This document shows positions 24,672 through 35,125 of a stretch of DNA of 40,194 nt, piece after piece. The notes under the pieces are model-generated. The model was not told the DNA's origin. It did not search any database and was given only the letters and a program-made list of their open reading frames with translations. Made by a program: the position numbers and the translations under genes. The DNA is taken from positions 1-40,194 of the forward strand of contig JABGSN010000067.1 in NCBI GenBank assembly GCA_018647765.1. The letters are read 5' to 3'. This DNA is from Oceanospirillaceae bacterium (GTDB taxonomy: Bacteria > Pseudomonadota > Gammaproteobacteria > Pseudomonadales > Balneatricaceae). Every line of letters begins with the position of its first letter. The stretch's first letter is position 1.

Positions 24672-26156
24672 TCAGACTTCACCACCCATGATGGCGTAAA
24701 TCTTTTCTACGGGTAACTCAATCTCGACTTCATCGGCTAAACGTTCTATCTGAGCTGCTCTTAACGCAGGGTAATCAAAGGTTTGGGTTTGCTCTAATCC
24801 TGCCCATTGCAATAATTCTTCTAGCAATTGAGGCTCATCAAATAAACCATGTACGTAGCTGCCTAAAACGGTGTTTTCACTGTTGCGCGCACCGTCTGGG
24901 CCAGTGTTGAGTTGCATTAACGGCGCAGCCAAATCGTTGCCGGTGGTTTGGCCTACGTGAATTTCATAACCGGTGACGGGTATGTCTCCGCTGCGGCCAT
25001 GCCACTGGCCTTGTATGTTACGCAGCTGTTTTTCGCCTTGTAATAAAGTTTCAATGGCTAAGTGGCCTAAGCCTTGGCTCGTGCCGGCGGCTGATTCGGT
25101 GCCATCGGGGTCGTGTACAGCGGTGCCTAACATTTGATAACCACCACAAATACCAATTACCTTACCGCCCAGGCGCAAGTGGCGTTGGATGAGTTTATCC
25201 CAGCCAGAGCTTTTGAGCCAAGCTAAATCACCGCGAGTATTTTTGCTGCCAGGTAAAATGATGAGGTCGGCACCATTAAATTGTTGAGTGTCTCGTAACA
25301 GTTGGCAATCCACTTGTGGGTGCATACGCAGGGCATCAAAGTCGGTGTGATTACTGGCTCTAGGGTACACAGGCACCACCACTTTGAAATATTGTTCGCC
25401 TTCACGTTTAGTAAACTGATCCACCGCTAGGGAATCTTCGGCTTCTATGTGCAAGTTGTGAATGTAGGGCAATACCGCCAATACCGGTTTGCCAGTTTTT
25501 TCTTCTAACCAGTCTAAGCCACCTTGTAGCAGGGCTTTGTCGCCGCGAAAACGGTTGATGATAAAACCACGGGTGCGGGCTTGTTCGCTTTGGCTGAGCA
25601 ATTCAAAGGTGCCGTATAGGTGGGCAAAGACACCACCGCGATCAATGTCGGCCACGATAACCACTGGGCAGTCTACGGCTTCTGCAAACCCCATGTTGGC
25701 AAGGTCATGCTCGCGTAAATTGATCTCTGCGGGGCTGCCAGCGCCCTCGACCATTACCACATCAAAATCGTGCAACAACTCTTGGTGGGCATGCACTACG
25801 TCTTGCAGTAACTTGGGTTTGTGCAAGTGGTATTCCACGGCTTTCATATTGCCAATGGCTTTGCCCCGCATAATGACTTGTGAGCCTAAGTCGCTGTTAG
25901 GCTTAAGCAAAATGGGGTTCATGCGTACATCAGGGGCCACAAAACAGGCTTCGGCTTGTACGGCTTGGGCGCGGCCAATTTCACCACCATCGGCGGTGAC
26001 GGCACTGTTTAAGGCCATGTTTTGGCTTTTAAATGGCGCTACTTTTATGCCTTTGCGGGCCAGTATGCGGCACAAGGCAGTGACCAAAATACTTTTGCCA
26101 GCATCCGACGTAGTGCCTTGCACCATTAAGGTCAGCTTAGGTGAGGATGGGTTCAT
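24672..26156 (-). CDS. cobQ: cobyric acid synthase CobQ
   Basis: About 494 residues from the ATG at 26156, which overlaps the cobN stop (ATGA); the earlier start at 26234 gives an Arg-rich extension inside cobN and is unlikely. The N-terminal dethiobiotin-synthetase-like domain has the P-loop [11 protein letters not shown] (residues about 12-22) and [11 protein letters not shown]. The C-terminal glutamine amidotransferase domain has the nucleophile Cys in [11 protein letters not shown] and the later catalytic His in SYVHGLFD. It amidates four side chains (b, d, e, g) of adenosylcobyrinic acid a,c-diamide. Confidence 0.95.
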   Translation of the reverse strand: MNPSSPKLTLMVQGTTSDAGKSILVTALCRILARKGIKVAPFKSQNMALNSAVTADGGEIGRAQAVQAEACFVAPDVRMNPILLKPNSDLGSQVIMRGKAIGNMKAVEYHLHKPKLLQDVVHAHQELLHDFDVVMVEGAGSPAEINLREHDLANMGFAEAVDCPVVIVADIDRGGVFAHLYGTFELLSQSEQARTRGFIINRFRGDKALLQGGLDWLEEKTGKPVLAVLPYIHNLHIEAEDSLAVDQFTKREGEQYFKVVVPVYPRASNHTDFDALRMHPQVDCQLLRDTQQFNGADLIILPGSKNTRGDLAWLKSSGWDKLIQRHLRLGGKVIGICGGYQMLGTAVHDPDGTESAAGTSQGLGHLAIETLLQGEKQLRNIQGQWHGRSGDIPVTGYEIHVGQTTGNDLAAPLMQLNTGPDGARNSENTVLGSYVHGLFDEPQLLEELLQWAGLEQTQTFDYPALRAAQIERLADEVEIELPVEKIYAIMGGEV

Positions 26157-29100
26157 GAGGCGGTTTCCTGTTGCTGATCTAAGTCGAGCAGTAAATCTTG
26201 TAAAGCGTGTTGGTGGTCGCCTGGCTCTTGCCACATGCCACGTTGACAGGCTTCTAACAAACGTTCAGTCATTTCTTCTAAGGCTGCAGGGTTGTTGTCG
26301 CGCATAAACTGCTGGTTTTGTGCCTCAAAGATTAACGCATCACTCACTTGTTCGTATTGGTAGTCAGCAATTAAGTCTGTGGTGGCGTCATAGGCAAATA
26401 AATAATCCACGCTGGCGGCCATTTCAAACGCGCCTTTATAGCCATGGCGTTGCATGGCGCCAATCCACTTAGGGTTGAGCACGCGTGAGCGTAGTACCCG
26501 ATTAAGTTCTTCTTTAAGGGTGCGTATTTTGGGTGCGCTGGGGTTGCTGTGGTCGCTGTGGTACACCGCAGGGGCTTGGCCACTAAAGCTGGTGACAGCA
26601 TTGGTCATGCCGCCCTGGAACTGATAATAGTCGTCAGAGTCGAGTAAATCATGTTCGCGGTTATCTTGGTTTTGCACTACGGCTTCTAGCTGACTCAAGC
26701 GGTGTTTAAAATCATCATGGGCGGCTACACCATCACCGGCTTTATTGCCGTTGAGCTGGCGTCCATAAGCATAACCACCCCAGTTAAGGTAGGCGTCGGC
26801 TAAATCGTCTCGTTCACCCCAGCAACGTTCGTCAATCAAGCCCTGCAAACCTGCCCCATAGGCACCGGGTTTGCTGCCATACACACGGTAGCTGGCTTGG
26901 CGGTGCGCTTCGGCTGTGCCTACGCCTTGTGCTTCTAGCTCGGCTTGACGCTGTTCTACGTTGTGACGAATGGTATTGCCATTGCTGGCGCCGGAACCGG
27001 GCTCATCAAAGGTGGCTAAGGCTTGTACCGCAGCGTCATAAAGCTTCATGACGTTAGGGAAGGCGTCACGGAAAAAACCAGACACACGCAAAGTAACATC
27101 CACCCGTGGACGGCTTAATTGCATGGCCGGAATGATTTCAAAATCAGCCACGCGCTGTGAGCCGGGCGCCCAAATAGGTTTGATGCCCATTAAGGCAAAG
27201 GCTTGGGCTATGTCATCACCACCGGTGCGCATAGTCGCCGTGCCCCAAACCGACAAACCGAGTTGTGTGGGGTAGTCGCCGTGTTCTTGTAAATGACGTT
27301 CAATAAGCGCTTGGGCCGAGCGTTGGCCTAAGGCCCATGCGGCAGCAGACGGCACGCTGCGGTTGTCTAAGGAGAAGAAGTTCCTACCCGTAGGTAAGGT
27401 GTCCAAGCGCCCTCGTGTAGGTGCGCCACTGGGGCCAGGTTCTACGGCTTGGCCTCCTAAGCCTTGAATAAGAGCTTGGGTTTCACGTACAACGCTGTCT
27501 TTTAAGGCTGCTAAAATCACCTGCTTGGCGTAGCTTAGTTGTTGGCTTGTGCGAGGTAGAGTGGTTGTTAGTGAGCTTATATCGTTTTCTTTAGATGATA
27601 GTAGGTACTCACTAACTAGACTTAAAGCGAGCAGTTCAAGCCTTTCCCTAGTGTCCATACTGGTGCGCCACACACTGTCACTCTGGGCCACCAATACTTT
27701 GGGTTTTGTGCCTTGCCACTGGGTTACTTCTGAGGCCAGTGGGTCATAGTTGTGGAGGCCAGAGGCAAGGTTTAAGTCTAAGGCGAGGTTGTGCAATATG
27801 CCTTGCTCTTCGTGGGCTTCACCGCGGGGTAAGCGCAATAGCGCAACTAGAGTTTCACTGAGTTCTTGGTGTTCCGGTAACTGGCCTAAAATGTGTAATC
27901 CGTTACGAATTTGAGCTTCTTTTATGTCGCATAAATAGGTATCCAGTTCGGCCAACATTTCGCTTTCTGTGGTGTTGGTGGTTAACCCAAGCTCTTGTTT
28001 GAGATTGCTGCTTGCTAAGGTAGCAACGATCTGCTCCCTTAGCCATTGTTCGCGCCCAGTGTCTAGGCCCGTGGCTTGATAAAGTTCGTCCACCAAGACC
28101 TCTAAATCGGCAAGTTCACCGTAGATTTCTGCGCGCGCCATAGGTGGCATGAGGTGGTCAATAATCACCCCTTGGGCGCGGCGTTTTGCTTGCGCACCTT
28201 CGCCGGGGTCATTGACGATAAACGGGTAAAAGTGCGGCAGTGGGCCAAGCGCCACATCGGGCCAACATTCATCACTCAAGGCCACGCCTTTGCCTGGTAG
28301 CCATTCTAGATTGCCGTGTTTGCCAAGGTGAATAATCGCGTCTACTTGATATACGTGGCGCAACCAAAAATAGAACGCCAAATAACTATGGGGCGGTACT
28401 AAGTCTGGGTCGTGATAGTTGGCGCTTAAGTCTAAGTTGTAACCCCGCGCGGGCTGAATGCCCACAAAGGTTTCGCCTAGGCGCAGACCGGCCAACATAA
28501 TACGCCCTTGTCGGTACTTTGGATCCTGCTCTGGGCCACCCCAGCGCTGCCACACGGCGTCTTGGCAGGCTTTGGGCAGCTTTGAGAAATGATCCATATA
28601 CACCGTAGCATCTAAACTCTGCCAACAAGGCAAATGGTGCAAGGTGTTGGGGTTGTTGGTTACCGATTCGAGCAAAGCTTCTATCAGCGCATTGCCATTT
28701 TCTGGTACCGTATCAATGGCATAATCGGCGTCCTGCATGGCTTGCAATACATTGATGGCAGATTGTGGCGTGTCTAAGCCTACCCCATTACCGATACGGC
28801 CATCTTTGGTGGGGTAGTTAGCCAGAATCAAAGCAATACGTTTATCACCATTGGCTTTGTGGCCAAGGCTACAGTAGCCTTTGGCAAGGCGAGCCACAAA
28901 CTGCGCGCGTTCTGGTTCTAACTCATAACCTACAAGGCCTATTTGGCATAGTTCGCTGTAGTAACCCATAGACTTAAAACTAATGGCACGGGTTAACACG
29001 TGCCCGTCCATCTCTGGCAACACCACTTGCATGGCAATATCACGGGAACGCAGGCCTTGCTTATGCTCTCGCCAGGCTTCGCTGGTGGTGGAAGACAGCA

Positions 29101-30016
29101 CCAACTGCAATACCGGAATATCGCCTTCGATGGGCAACTTAAATTGCGTGGGTGAAGAGCTCAAGCTAGGGGTATCCACCTTGTTGCTGGCAAAACCCAA
29201 ACTGCTTAATACCAGTTTGGTGTTACATTGTTTAATGGTGTGATTTACCAACGCCAAGGCTTGAGGGTCTTTTAACGAGGTAATAGCCAAAGCAACGGGG
29301 TTCATCCCTTGCTCTAGTAAACTTGCCATTAAACCATCGAACATGCGCGTATTGCCGCTTTGTAAGTGACTGCGGTAAAACAATAAGGCCACTACAGGGG
29401 CCTGTTCTAAATCTCGCGCTGTGGTTTGTTGTTGCCAATCGGCTAAACTCGCTTGGGCGAGACCGGGCTGATAAATGAGGGCCTGAGGTAATTCGGCAGG
29501 GGGCTGCCATTGGCTTTTGTTATTTAATAATAAGCTTTGGTTGAGAAATTTAAGTAAATTAATTCCATTGCCTACCCCGCCTTGGCGCAAATACTGCCAC
29601 ACCATTTGGCACACTGAAGGCTCACAAGAACTAGCTAAGGTCAGTTCTGGGTCTTCTGCATCATCACCGGGTATGAGTACCAATTGGCGGTTGGGTTTAG
29701 CCTGTTGCCATGCTTGCAGGCGCTCAAAGCCGTAGTTCCAATAACTCGCGCCACCCAACAACGACACCACCACAAGTTGGGCATGCTCCAACACTTTATG
29801 TTCATACAGGTCAAACGCGGCCGGTTTGAGCAGGTGGCTCCAATTGGCAAGGCGCATAGACGGCAGCGCGTCACCCAACTGTTCGGCGGCTGTGGCCAAC
29901 ATGGTGAGGCTAGTGTCGGCGGCAGCTAAAATTATCACGCTAGCGGGATCTTGGTTTAGGTCAACAATGCCTTCTTCTTCAACGAAGCCGCCGGGCTGGG
30001 CTGCGAGCAAATGCAT
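26153..30016 (-). CDS. cobN: cobaltochelatase subunit CobN
   Basis: A 1287-residue protein of usual CobN length, the large subunit of the aerobic, ATP-dependent chelatase that inserts cobalt into hydrogenobyrinic acid a,c-diamide; it is homologous to ChlH. Typical segments are [20 protein letters not shown] in the middle, [20 protein letters not shown] and the C-terminal region ([16 protein letters not shown]). The N-terminal about 130 residues are less conserved. It follows cobW by 9 bases and overlaps cobQ by 4. The AAA+ partners CobS and CobT (or ChlI/ChlD) are not in the window. Confidence 0.95.
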   Translation of the reverse strand: MHLLAAQPGGFVEEEGIVDLNQDPASVIILAAADTSLTMLATAAEQLGDALPSMRLANWSHLLKPAAFDLYEHKVLEHAQLVVVSLLGGASYWNYGFERLQAWQQAKPNRQLVLIPGDDAEDPELTLASSCEPSVCQMVWQYLRQGGVGNGINLLKFLNQSLLLNNKSQWQPPAELPQALIYQPGLAQASLADWQQQTTARDLEQAPVVALLFYRSHLQSGNTRMFDGLMASLLEQGMNPVALAITSLKDPQALALVNHTIKQCNTKLVLSSLGFASNKVDTPSLSSSPTQFKLPIEGDIPVLQLVLSSTTSEAWREHKQGLRSRDIAMQVVLPEMDGHVLTRAISFKSMGYYSELCQIGLVGYELEPERAQFVARLAKGYCSLGHKANGDKRIALILANYPTKDGRIGNGVGLDTPQSAINVLQAMQDADYAIDTVPENGNALIEALLESVTNNPNTLHHLPCWQSLDATVYMDHFSKLPKACQDAVWQRWGGPEQDPKYRQGRIMLAGLRLGETFVGIQPARGYNLDLSANYHDPDLVPPHSYLAFYFWLRHVYQVDAIIHLGKHGNLEWLPGKGVALSDECWPDVALGPLPHFYPFIVNDPGEGAQAKRRAQGVIIDHLMPPMARAEIYGELADLEVLVDELYQATGLDTGREQWLREQIVATLASSNLKQELGLTTNTTESEMLAELDTYLCDIKEAQIRNGLHILGQLPEHQELSETLVALLRLPRGEAHEEQGILHNLALDLNLASGLHNYDPLASEVTQWQGTKPKVLVAQSDSVWRTSMDTRERLELLALSLVSEYLLSSKENDISSLTTTLPRTSQQLSYAKQVILAALKDSVVRETQALIQGLGGQAVEPGPSGAPTRGRLDTLPTGRNFFSLDNRSVPSAAAWALGQRSAQALIERHLQEHGDYPTQLGLSVWGTATMRTGGDDIAQAFALMGIKPIWAPGSQRVADFEIIPAMQLSRPRVDVTLRVSGFFRDAFPNVMKLYDAAVQALATFDEPGSGASNGNTIRHNVEQRQAELEAQGVGTAEAHRQASYRVYGSKPGAYGAGLQGLIDERCWGERDDLADAYLNWGGYAYGRQLNGNKAGDGVAAHDDFKHRLSQLEAVVQNQDNREHDLLDSDDYYQFQGGMTNAVTSFSGQAPAVYHSDHSNPSAPKIRTLKEELNRVLRSRVLNPKWIGAMQRHGYKGAFEMAASVDYLFAYDATTDLIADYQYEQVSDALIFEAQNQQFMRDNNPAALEEMTERLLEACQRGMWQEPGDHQHALQDLLLDLDQQQETAS

Positions 30017-30025
30017 GGTGAGTGA

Positions 30026-31129
30026 TTAGACCTCAGCCACTTTTAGGGCCGCAGTGAGCTCGTCTACATGTAAATGTTTACCAATCATGACCAAAGACGT
30101 GCGGCGTGCTTCGTCGGCAGCCCACAAGCGGTCAAAATGGGTTTCTAAACGTTGGCCCACGGCCTGTAGCACCTGACGCATTGGCTTATTTGGCAGCGCC
30201 GCAAAACCTTTGGCGCGGTAGATCTGTTGCTTAGCCAGAAGTTCTTTAAGGGCGTCTTGCAAGCGCTCGCCGTCTACTTCACCTAAGTGAATCACGCACG
30301 AATCAAAGTGATCATGGGCGTGTTCATGGTGGTCGCCATGATCATGGTGGTGATCGTGGTGAGTATGTACGGCTTCAATACGCTCTTCGGCAGCGGCTTC
30401 TAGGCCCATTACCAATTCAATAGACGCATCACTGGTGCCATCTTCGTTTTGGCCAATATAGGCTGTTTTTACTGCGGCCGGGACTTTAGCGTTAACCACT
30501 TGCTCTACGCGAACCCGCTCGTCGTCAGACAAAAGGTCACTTTTAGATACAATCACAAGGTCAGCCGCACTGAGCTGGTCATCTAACAACTCAGCAAGGT
30601 CTGGATCGTGGTTCAGGCTTTCATCGGCTAAACGTTGGGCTTGAACTTGATCGGCATCATGGGCAAAACGGCCGGCAGCTACTGCTGGGCCATCAATCAC
30701 GGTGATCACTGCATCTACCGTACAATGTTGCTTAATGTCGGGCCAGTTGAAGGCTTGCACCAATGGCTTAGGCAGTGCCAAACCACTGGTTTCAATCAAA
30801 ATATGGTCAATGTCGTCGCGGCGTTTAACCAGTTCTTGCATGACGGGCAAAAACTCTTCTTCCACTGTGCAGCAAATACAGCCGTTGGCTAATTCGTAAA
30901 TGCCTTGCTGAGTGCTGCTTGGTGTTTCGCCTTCGTCATCACAATCTAATGGACAGTTGCGTAGTAAATCAGCATCAATATCCAGTTCGCCAAACTCGTT
31001 GACGATCACAGCAATACGCTTAGGGTCTTTACCACCAGAAACTTGGCGCAACACGTTAGACAATAAAGTGGTTTTGCCGCTACCTAAAAAACCGGTGACA
31101 ACAGTAGCAGGGATTTTGTTCAGTTTCAT
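30026..31129 (-). CDS. cobW: CobW GTPase metallochaperone
   Basis: A 367-residue G3E-family GTPase. The P-loop GFLGSGKTT is at 13-21, the metal-binding GCICC motif at 83-87, and the base-recognition SKSD at about 195-198. A His/Asp-rich insertion at about 255-274 (HTHHDHHHDHGDHHEHAHDH) is a likely cobalt buffer before the C-terminal CobW_C domain. CobW is thought to deliver cobalt for corrin synthesis, and its place directly before cobN fits. The upstream leader carries a long-range inverted repeat but no B12 box. Confidence 0.94.
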   Translation of the reverse strand: MKLNKIPATVVTGFLGSGKTTLLSNVLRQVSGGKDPKRIAVIVNEFGELDIDADLLRNCPLDCDDEGETPSSTQQGIYELANGCICCTVEEEFLPVMQELVKRRDDIDHILIETSGLALPKPLVQAFNWPDIKQHCTVDAVITVIDGPAVAAGRFAHDADQVQAQRLADESLNHDPDLAELLDDQLSAADLVIVSKSDLLSDDERVRVEQVVNAKVPAAVKTAYIGQNEDGTSDASIELVMGLEAAAEERIEAVHTHHDHHHDHGDHHEHAHDHFDSCVIHLGEVDGERLQDALKELLAKQQIYRAKGFAALPNKPMRQVLQAVGQRLETHFDRLWAADEARRTSLVMIGKHLHVDELTAALKVAEV

Positions 31130-31162
31130 GGGATAACCTTGGGCTGAATATGTGTGTGAATT

Positions 31163-31212
31163 TGCCCGCTATTTTGGCATAGAAAGGCGCTAAGATCATA
31201 CTCTAGCGGGCA
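31163..31212 (-). promoter_or_regulatory. inverted repeat in the cobW leader
   Basis: A perfect 9-bp inverted repeat (TGCCCGCTA at 31163-31171, TAGCGGGCA at 31204-31212) with a 32-base spacer lies 34-83 bases upstream of the cobW start codon. It could fold into a stem in the leader RNA or be a protein-binding site. No T tract follows and no cobalamin aptamer is seen, so its role is open. Confidence 0.45.
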
Positions 31213-31293
31213 TAAATTGTCGCTCATGCGACCTTTCTTAATCTCATTCAATTGGCAAGGGTGTAGCTGCTTTTGGTATTAGGCTGGTAACGA

Positions 31294-31623
31294 TTATTTC
31301 CCAACAAACATGTGGTTTTCGGGGGGCACACCGCGGTCGTATGTGCAGAAGGTATCGGTGGCGCTCTCAGTTTTACTGTGAATTTTGATATTAGTAATAA
31401 CCTCCAGTGCACCAGCGTCAAAACAAGTCTGTTGAGCATCTTTAACGATTTCTAGTAAATGATTTAGCTCGCCTTTCATTGTTGTTTCCATCGCACCAAC
31501 TTGGTATGGCACGTTGGCGGCTTTTACCACTGTGATGGCCTTATCAACGACTTCAAAATTGTTGCCTTGCTTGAGCCTAGGAATCACTTGAAAGGCTACG
31601 AAAACCTCACTGTTGACGTTACT
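31294..31623 (-). pseudogene. MTH1187-type thiamine-binding protein gene without a normal start
   Basis: The frame encodes a DUF77/MTH1187 (YqgV-like) protein: VFVAFQVIPRLKQGNNFEVV, then GAMETTMKGELNHLLEIVKD and AGALEVITNIKIH. The family should begin a few residues before the strand VFVAFQVIP, but between the upstream in-frame stop and that point there is no ATG, GTG or TTG. The first usual start is the GTG at 31587 within QVIP, which would remove the first beta strand of this small ferredoxin-like fold. It may be a decayed gene, a gene with an unusual start, or a sequence error. The 3' part is intact through FVGK. It lies upstream of cobW in the same direction, but nothing ties it to B12. 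Confidence 0.6.
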
Positions 31624-31753
31624 TGTTCCTGATATTTTGAAATCTACACTCTAGGTTGGAAATATGAGCTATGCTAACACCAATAACCTATGGCCATGAC
31701 AACACATTGTTAACTATCAGGTTTATAGCCTCGTAAGGGAGACTCTATGACGT

Positions 31754-32076
31754 ATGATTTGGCGGTTTACGGGAGAAGGCAACAATGCCATGGACGTGCA
31801 GGCTTTTGATGATCCGAATATTGCTGCCAACATGTCTGTTTGGACCGACCTTAATGCTCTAAAAACTTCGTATATACCGAGGACGTCCATAAAAACATCA
31901 TGCGCAGGCGCAAAGAGTGGTTTGATAAAGTGGAATTTTACCTTGTGCTTTGGTGGGAGTCATCAGGGTATAGGCCTAGCTTAGAAGAAGCAAAAATGCG
32001 CTTGGCCTTGTTGCAAGATAAAGGGCCTACAGATATGGCGTTCACCTTTTGGCATGAATTCGAGGCCCCGCAATGA
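31754..32076 (+). pseudogene. DUF3291 protein pseudogene (5' truncated, frameshifted)
   Basis: Two frames join to a DUF3291 protein. The first, from ATG 31754, reads MIWRFTGEGNNAMDVQAFDD and NMSVWTDLNALK; the second, from the AAAAA run at about 31861, reads NFVYTEDVHKNIMRRRKEWF, LVLWWESSGYRPSLEEAKMR and AFTFWHEFEAP before the stop at 32074-32076. A one-base deletion in the A run explains the break. The N-terminal about 45 residues of the family (AQLNIGRLK type) are absent upstream. It is a recent pseudogene, since the second frame is otherwise clean. Confidence 0.8.
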
Positions 32077-32206
32077 GGCGGGCGCACCTAAAGTAATGTA
32101 TTTTCCAGCAGCTCAGTTTTTAATCAACGACCAATTGCCTATACCTGCAGTATAAAATGCGAGTTTAAATCGGCGCATGATAAACCACGGCAGACTTTGG
32201 CAATAG

Positions 32207-33448
32207 CTAAACCCCCACACTATCACCCGCTTTGGGTGTGCCAAATCCAAAGCGCACCCAATGCATTATCAATAAAGACATAAGTGCACAAGCCGCCATA
32301 CCTAAGGCTACGGGGAAGATGTCGGTGCTAATTGCCATGCCAATTAAGCCACCAATAGGAATGGACACAAACATTGATCCAGCACCCACTACAGAAGCGC
32401 CCATACCGGCAATCTCGCCCAAAGGTTCCATGGCCAAGGCATTAAGGTTGCCAAACTGAAAACCAATGCCAGCAAAGATCGCAAACAAAAATGCCATGGT
32501 ATGCATGAGTGGTGGCACACCGGCGTAGCACTGTGCGTACAGATACAAGCCTAAAGAACTGATAAACACCCAAACATTTGTGAGTTGCACCAGCCTAAAC
32601 ATACCCCAGCGCATGACCAACTTTGCGTTGAGATAGGATGAGATGAGGTTAGGAAAGAATAAGGCGCCAAAATACAGCGCGAAGGCGTCACCCACCTGGT
32701 AGATTTGCTGAAACAACACCTGACTAGAGCTTAAGTAACCCAAAAAGCCACCAAAAACTAGACCACTCACGAGGGTATAACCGGCAGCAACGCGGCTGCT
32801 CAGCACCGACACAAATGCCTGCCACAATACTTTAGGGTGTATAGATCGGCGTCTTTCCCGGGGTAGTGTCTCGTCCAGACGCAGCCATGTCCAGATACAT
32901 AACAACAGCGCCAATATGATGTAGGTGGCAAAGATGATGTACCAAGGCCCAAGCCACAGCAATACCTGCCCCAACATTGGTGCGCAAATAGGCACCATCA
33001 TAAACACTGAACCAGACAGTGACATAATGCGGGCCATGGCTCGGCCGCTATAAGAATCTCTGGCTAAGGCCGACACCATAATGCGTGGGCCAGATGCCCC
33101 AATGCCTTGTAAAAACCGGCCGATAAGCATCATTTCTAGTGATTGCGCGGCCATGGACAAAATGCAGCCTAATATAAAAAAGCCAAAACCCACATAAATT
33201 CCGGGTAATCGACCTACCCGGTCAGAGATGGGGCCATATATGAGTTGGCCAATAGCAAAACCAGCGAACAGGGTGGTGATGACTAATTGAATTTCACTGC
33301 CATCAACGCCAAAGTCTTGCGCCATAAACCCCAACGCAGGTAACACCGCGTCGATGGACAAAGCCACCACCGACATCAAGGAGGCCATTAGAAATATAAA
33401 TTCACCCATACCAATACGTATGGGTGTGGTGTTGGAGTGATTAGACAT
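32207..33448 (-). CDS. Bcr/CflA-family MFS efflux transporter
   Basis: A 413-residue inner-membrane protein with twelve hydrophobic segments. Family traits are LSIDAVLPALGFMAQDFGVD in the first segment and QLIYGPISDRVGRLPGIYVG after the second, the MFS motif A (GPxSDRxGRxP). Bcr/CflA proteins are proton-driven exporters of drugs and small metabolites. It begins 30 bases after cobM with no terminator between, so it is probably co-transcribed with the cobK-cobM gene set. A cargo related to corrinoids is possible but unproven. Confidence 0.88.
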   Translation of the reverse strand: MSNHSNTTPIRIGMGEFIFLMASLMSVVALSIDAVLPALGFMAQDFGVDGSEIQLVITTLFAGFAIGQLIYGPISDRVGRLPGIYVGFGFFILGCILSMAAQSLEMMLIGRFLQGIGASGPRIMVSALARDSYSGRAMARIMSLSGSVFMMVPICAPMLGQVLLWLGPWYIIFATYIILALLLCIWTWLRLDETLPRERRRSIHPKVLWQAFVSVLSSRVAAGYTLVSGLVFGGFLGYLSSSQVLFQQIYQVGDAFALYFGALFFPNLISSYLNAKLVMRWGMFRLVQLTNVWVFISSLGLYLYAQCYAGVPPLMHTMAFLFAIFAGIGFQFGNLNALAMEPLGEIAGMGASVVGAGSMFVSIPIGGLIGMAISTDIFPVALGMAACALMSLLIMHWVRFGFGTPKAGDSVGV

Positions 33449-33478
33449 AAAGTTTATCTGTTTCTTAACGTGCTTTAG

Positions 33479-34255
33479 TTAGACTGTCTTTTTATTATGG
33501 TCCTTCTTGCGGTAGATGTGGGCTTTATTTTCGTCGTATAAATACGAATCGTTAAAGTTATCGGTATCAAGCACATGGCCAACCAATATCAGCGAGGTGC
33601 GGGTGAATTTCTTCTCCCTTACTTTTGCGACTATGTCGCCTAGGGTGCCGACTACTTTATCCTGATCTGGCCAACTGGTGCGGTAACACACCGCAACGGG
33701 GCAGTCTTCACCGTAGTGTGGCAACAGGCCCTCTACAATTTTGTGAATACGTGTTACGCCTAAGTGAATGGCCAAGGTTGCGCCAGTGGCAGCTAAAGCA
33801 GGTAGGCGCTCACGTTCTGGGAAGGGTGTTTTACCTTCGTAACGGGTCATAATAAGGGTTTGCGACACGCCTGAAAGAGTGAGTTCTTTGCCTAGCCAAG
33901 CTGCAGAGGCCGAGGTGGCCATGACACCGGGAATGATTTCATAATCGATGTCTAGTTCTTCTAGGCGGCGAATTTGTTCACCAATGGCGCCATATAAGGA
34001 TGGATCGCCACAATGCAAGCGCGCCACATGGTGGCCTTGGGCATGAGCCGTCGCCATCAATTCGACTTGCGCATCAAGCGCTAACGGTGCTGAATCGATC
34101 ACGTTCGCACCGCGAGACTTGGCTGTTGCCATGTTTTCTTCTGGGATTAAGGAGCCTGCAAAAAGTACCAGTGGCGCGGCATCTAAAATGCGTTGTCCTT
34201 TAAGGGTCATGAGCTCTGGGTCGCCTGGGCCGGAGCCAATAAAGTATACGGTCAT
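33479..34255 (-). CDS. cobM: precorrin-4 C11-methyltransferase CobM (CbiF)
   Basis: About 258 residues from the ATG at 34255, which has an AGGAA site; the longer frame to 34369 runs back into cobJ and the repeat and is rejected. The SAM-dependent tetrapyrrole methylase core shows YFIGSGPGDPELMTLKGQRI at the N-terminus, HCGDPSLYGAIGEQ in the middle and ALAATGATLAIHLGVTRI. The sequence SRGANVIDSAPLALD plus IIPGVMATSASAAWLG is characteristic of CobM/CbiF. It methylates C11 of the corrin precursor. Confidence 0.94.
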   Translation of the reverse strand: MTVYFIGSGPGDPELMTLKGQRILDAAPLVLFAGSLIPEENMATAKSRGANVIDSAPLALDAQVELMATAHAQGHHVARLHCGDPSLYGAIGEQIRRLEELDIDYEIIPGVMATSASAAWLGKELTLSGVSQTLIMTRYEGKTPFPERERLPALAATGATLAIHLGVTRIHKIVEGLLPHYGEDCPVAVCYRTSWPDQDKVVGTLGDIVAKVREKKFTRTSLILVGHVLDTDNFNDSYLYDENKAHIYRKKDHNKKTV

Positions 34256-34270
34256 GTTTTTTCCTATAGT

Positions 34271-34296
34271 TTGCCACGTCGCTGCGCTCCTCGCAA
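34271..34296 (-). repeat. dispersed GC-rich repeat between cobJ and cobM
   Basis: A copy of the short repeat also found in cbiB (24510-24535), 24 of 26 bases identical and in the same orientation. Here it occupies most of the 61-base cobJ-cobM gap, with the cobM ribosome binding site just beyond it. The class matches a short interspersed proteobacterial repeat. Confidence 0.75.
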
Positions 34297-34316
34297 AGAC
34301 GTGTCTGGTGTCTGGG

Positions 34317-35093
34317 TTAGAGTTTTTTCTTGTAGCCACGTGGGGTGTAAACCCATTCTTTTGAGCCATTCACAATGTGGCGCGACTCGCTATTGCCTAC
34401 AGAGACTAAGGTGAACATGTCCACGTCCTTGGCGTCCAACTCGTCTAAACGGATAATGTTAATGCTTTCATCTGGGCGGGTGAGCTGACGGCCCAACAAT
34501 ACGGGGGTAGATGCTGGGCGGTGCTGTAGCAAGATGTCGCGGGCGGTATTGAGCTGCCAGTCCCGTTTCTTTGATACCGGGTTGTAGAAAGACACTACAA
34601 AATCACCTTCGCCGGCTTTTTCAATACGCTTTTGAATGGTTTCCCATGGCGTTAACAAGTCTGACAATGAAATGGTACAAAAGTCGTGGCCTAACATTGC
34701 GCCTACGCGGCTGGCGCCAGCTTGCATAGCGGAGATGCCGGGGACAACTTCTAGTTCTACGTCCAACCATTGTGGGTGGTTTTCTTTACCTTCAAGCTGC
34801 ATGTCGAGCAATTCAAATACTAGAGTGGCCATGGCGTAAATGCCAATGTCGCCGCTAGAAATAAGCGACGTGGTTTTGCCGCTTGCAGCAAGATCTAGGG
34901 CTAGGCGTGCGCGGCCAATCTCTTCGCCTAACGGCAAATCGTGGTGTGTTTTGCCGTCACAAACGTTACCCAAAATGTCTAGGTAGAGGCCATAGGCCAC
35001 AAGGTCGGTACTGGCTGCGATAGCTGCATGGGCGCGGGGTGCCACTAGCTGTGAATCACCGGGACCGGTACTGACGATAAATAATTTGCTCAT
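34317..35093 (-). CDS. cobJ: precorrin-3B C17-methyltransferase CobJ (CbiH)
   Basis: A 258-residue SAM-dependent methylase. Start FIVSTGPGDSQLVAPRAHAA, then VAYGLYLDILG, the conserved LISSGDIGIYAMATLVFELL and the region LSDLLTPWETIQKRIEKAGE with VVSFYNPVSKKRDWQL, all typical of CobJ/CbiH. It methylates C17 and drives ring contraction. Length is the usual 240-260, so there is no fused CobG or other domain. It begins 32 bases after cbiG. Confidence 0.95.
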   Translation of the reverse strand: MSKLFIVSTGPGDSQLVAPRAHAAIAASTDLVAYGLYLDILGNVCDGKTHHDLPLGEEIGRARLALDLAASGKTTSLISSGDIGIYAMATLVFELLDMQLEGKENHPQWLDVELEVVPGISAMQAGASRVGAMLGHDFCTISLSDLLTPWETIQKRIEKAGEGDFVVSFYNPVSKKRDWQLNTARDILLQHRPASTPVLLGRQLTRPDESINIIRLDELDAKDVDMFTLVSVGNSESRHIVNGSKEWVYTPRGYKKKL

Positions 35094-35125
35094 GTTGTTC
35101 TCGTATTCAATGGTATTACTTGGGG

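Noticed and set aside
31130-31290. Possible second cobalamin riboswitch before cobW
   Set aside because: No B12 box or CCCGCAACGGT-like core is present; only an inverted repeat is seen.
34256-34369. Longer N-terminus for CobM
   Set aside because: It crosses the dispersed repeat and the 3' end of cobJ; the ATG at 34255 has its own ribosome binding site and the conserved first strand.
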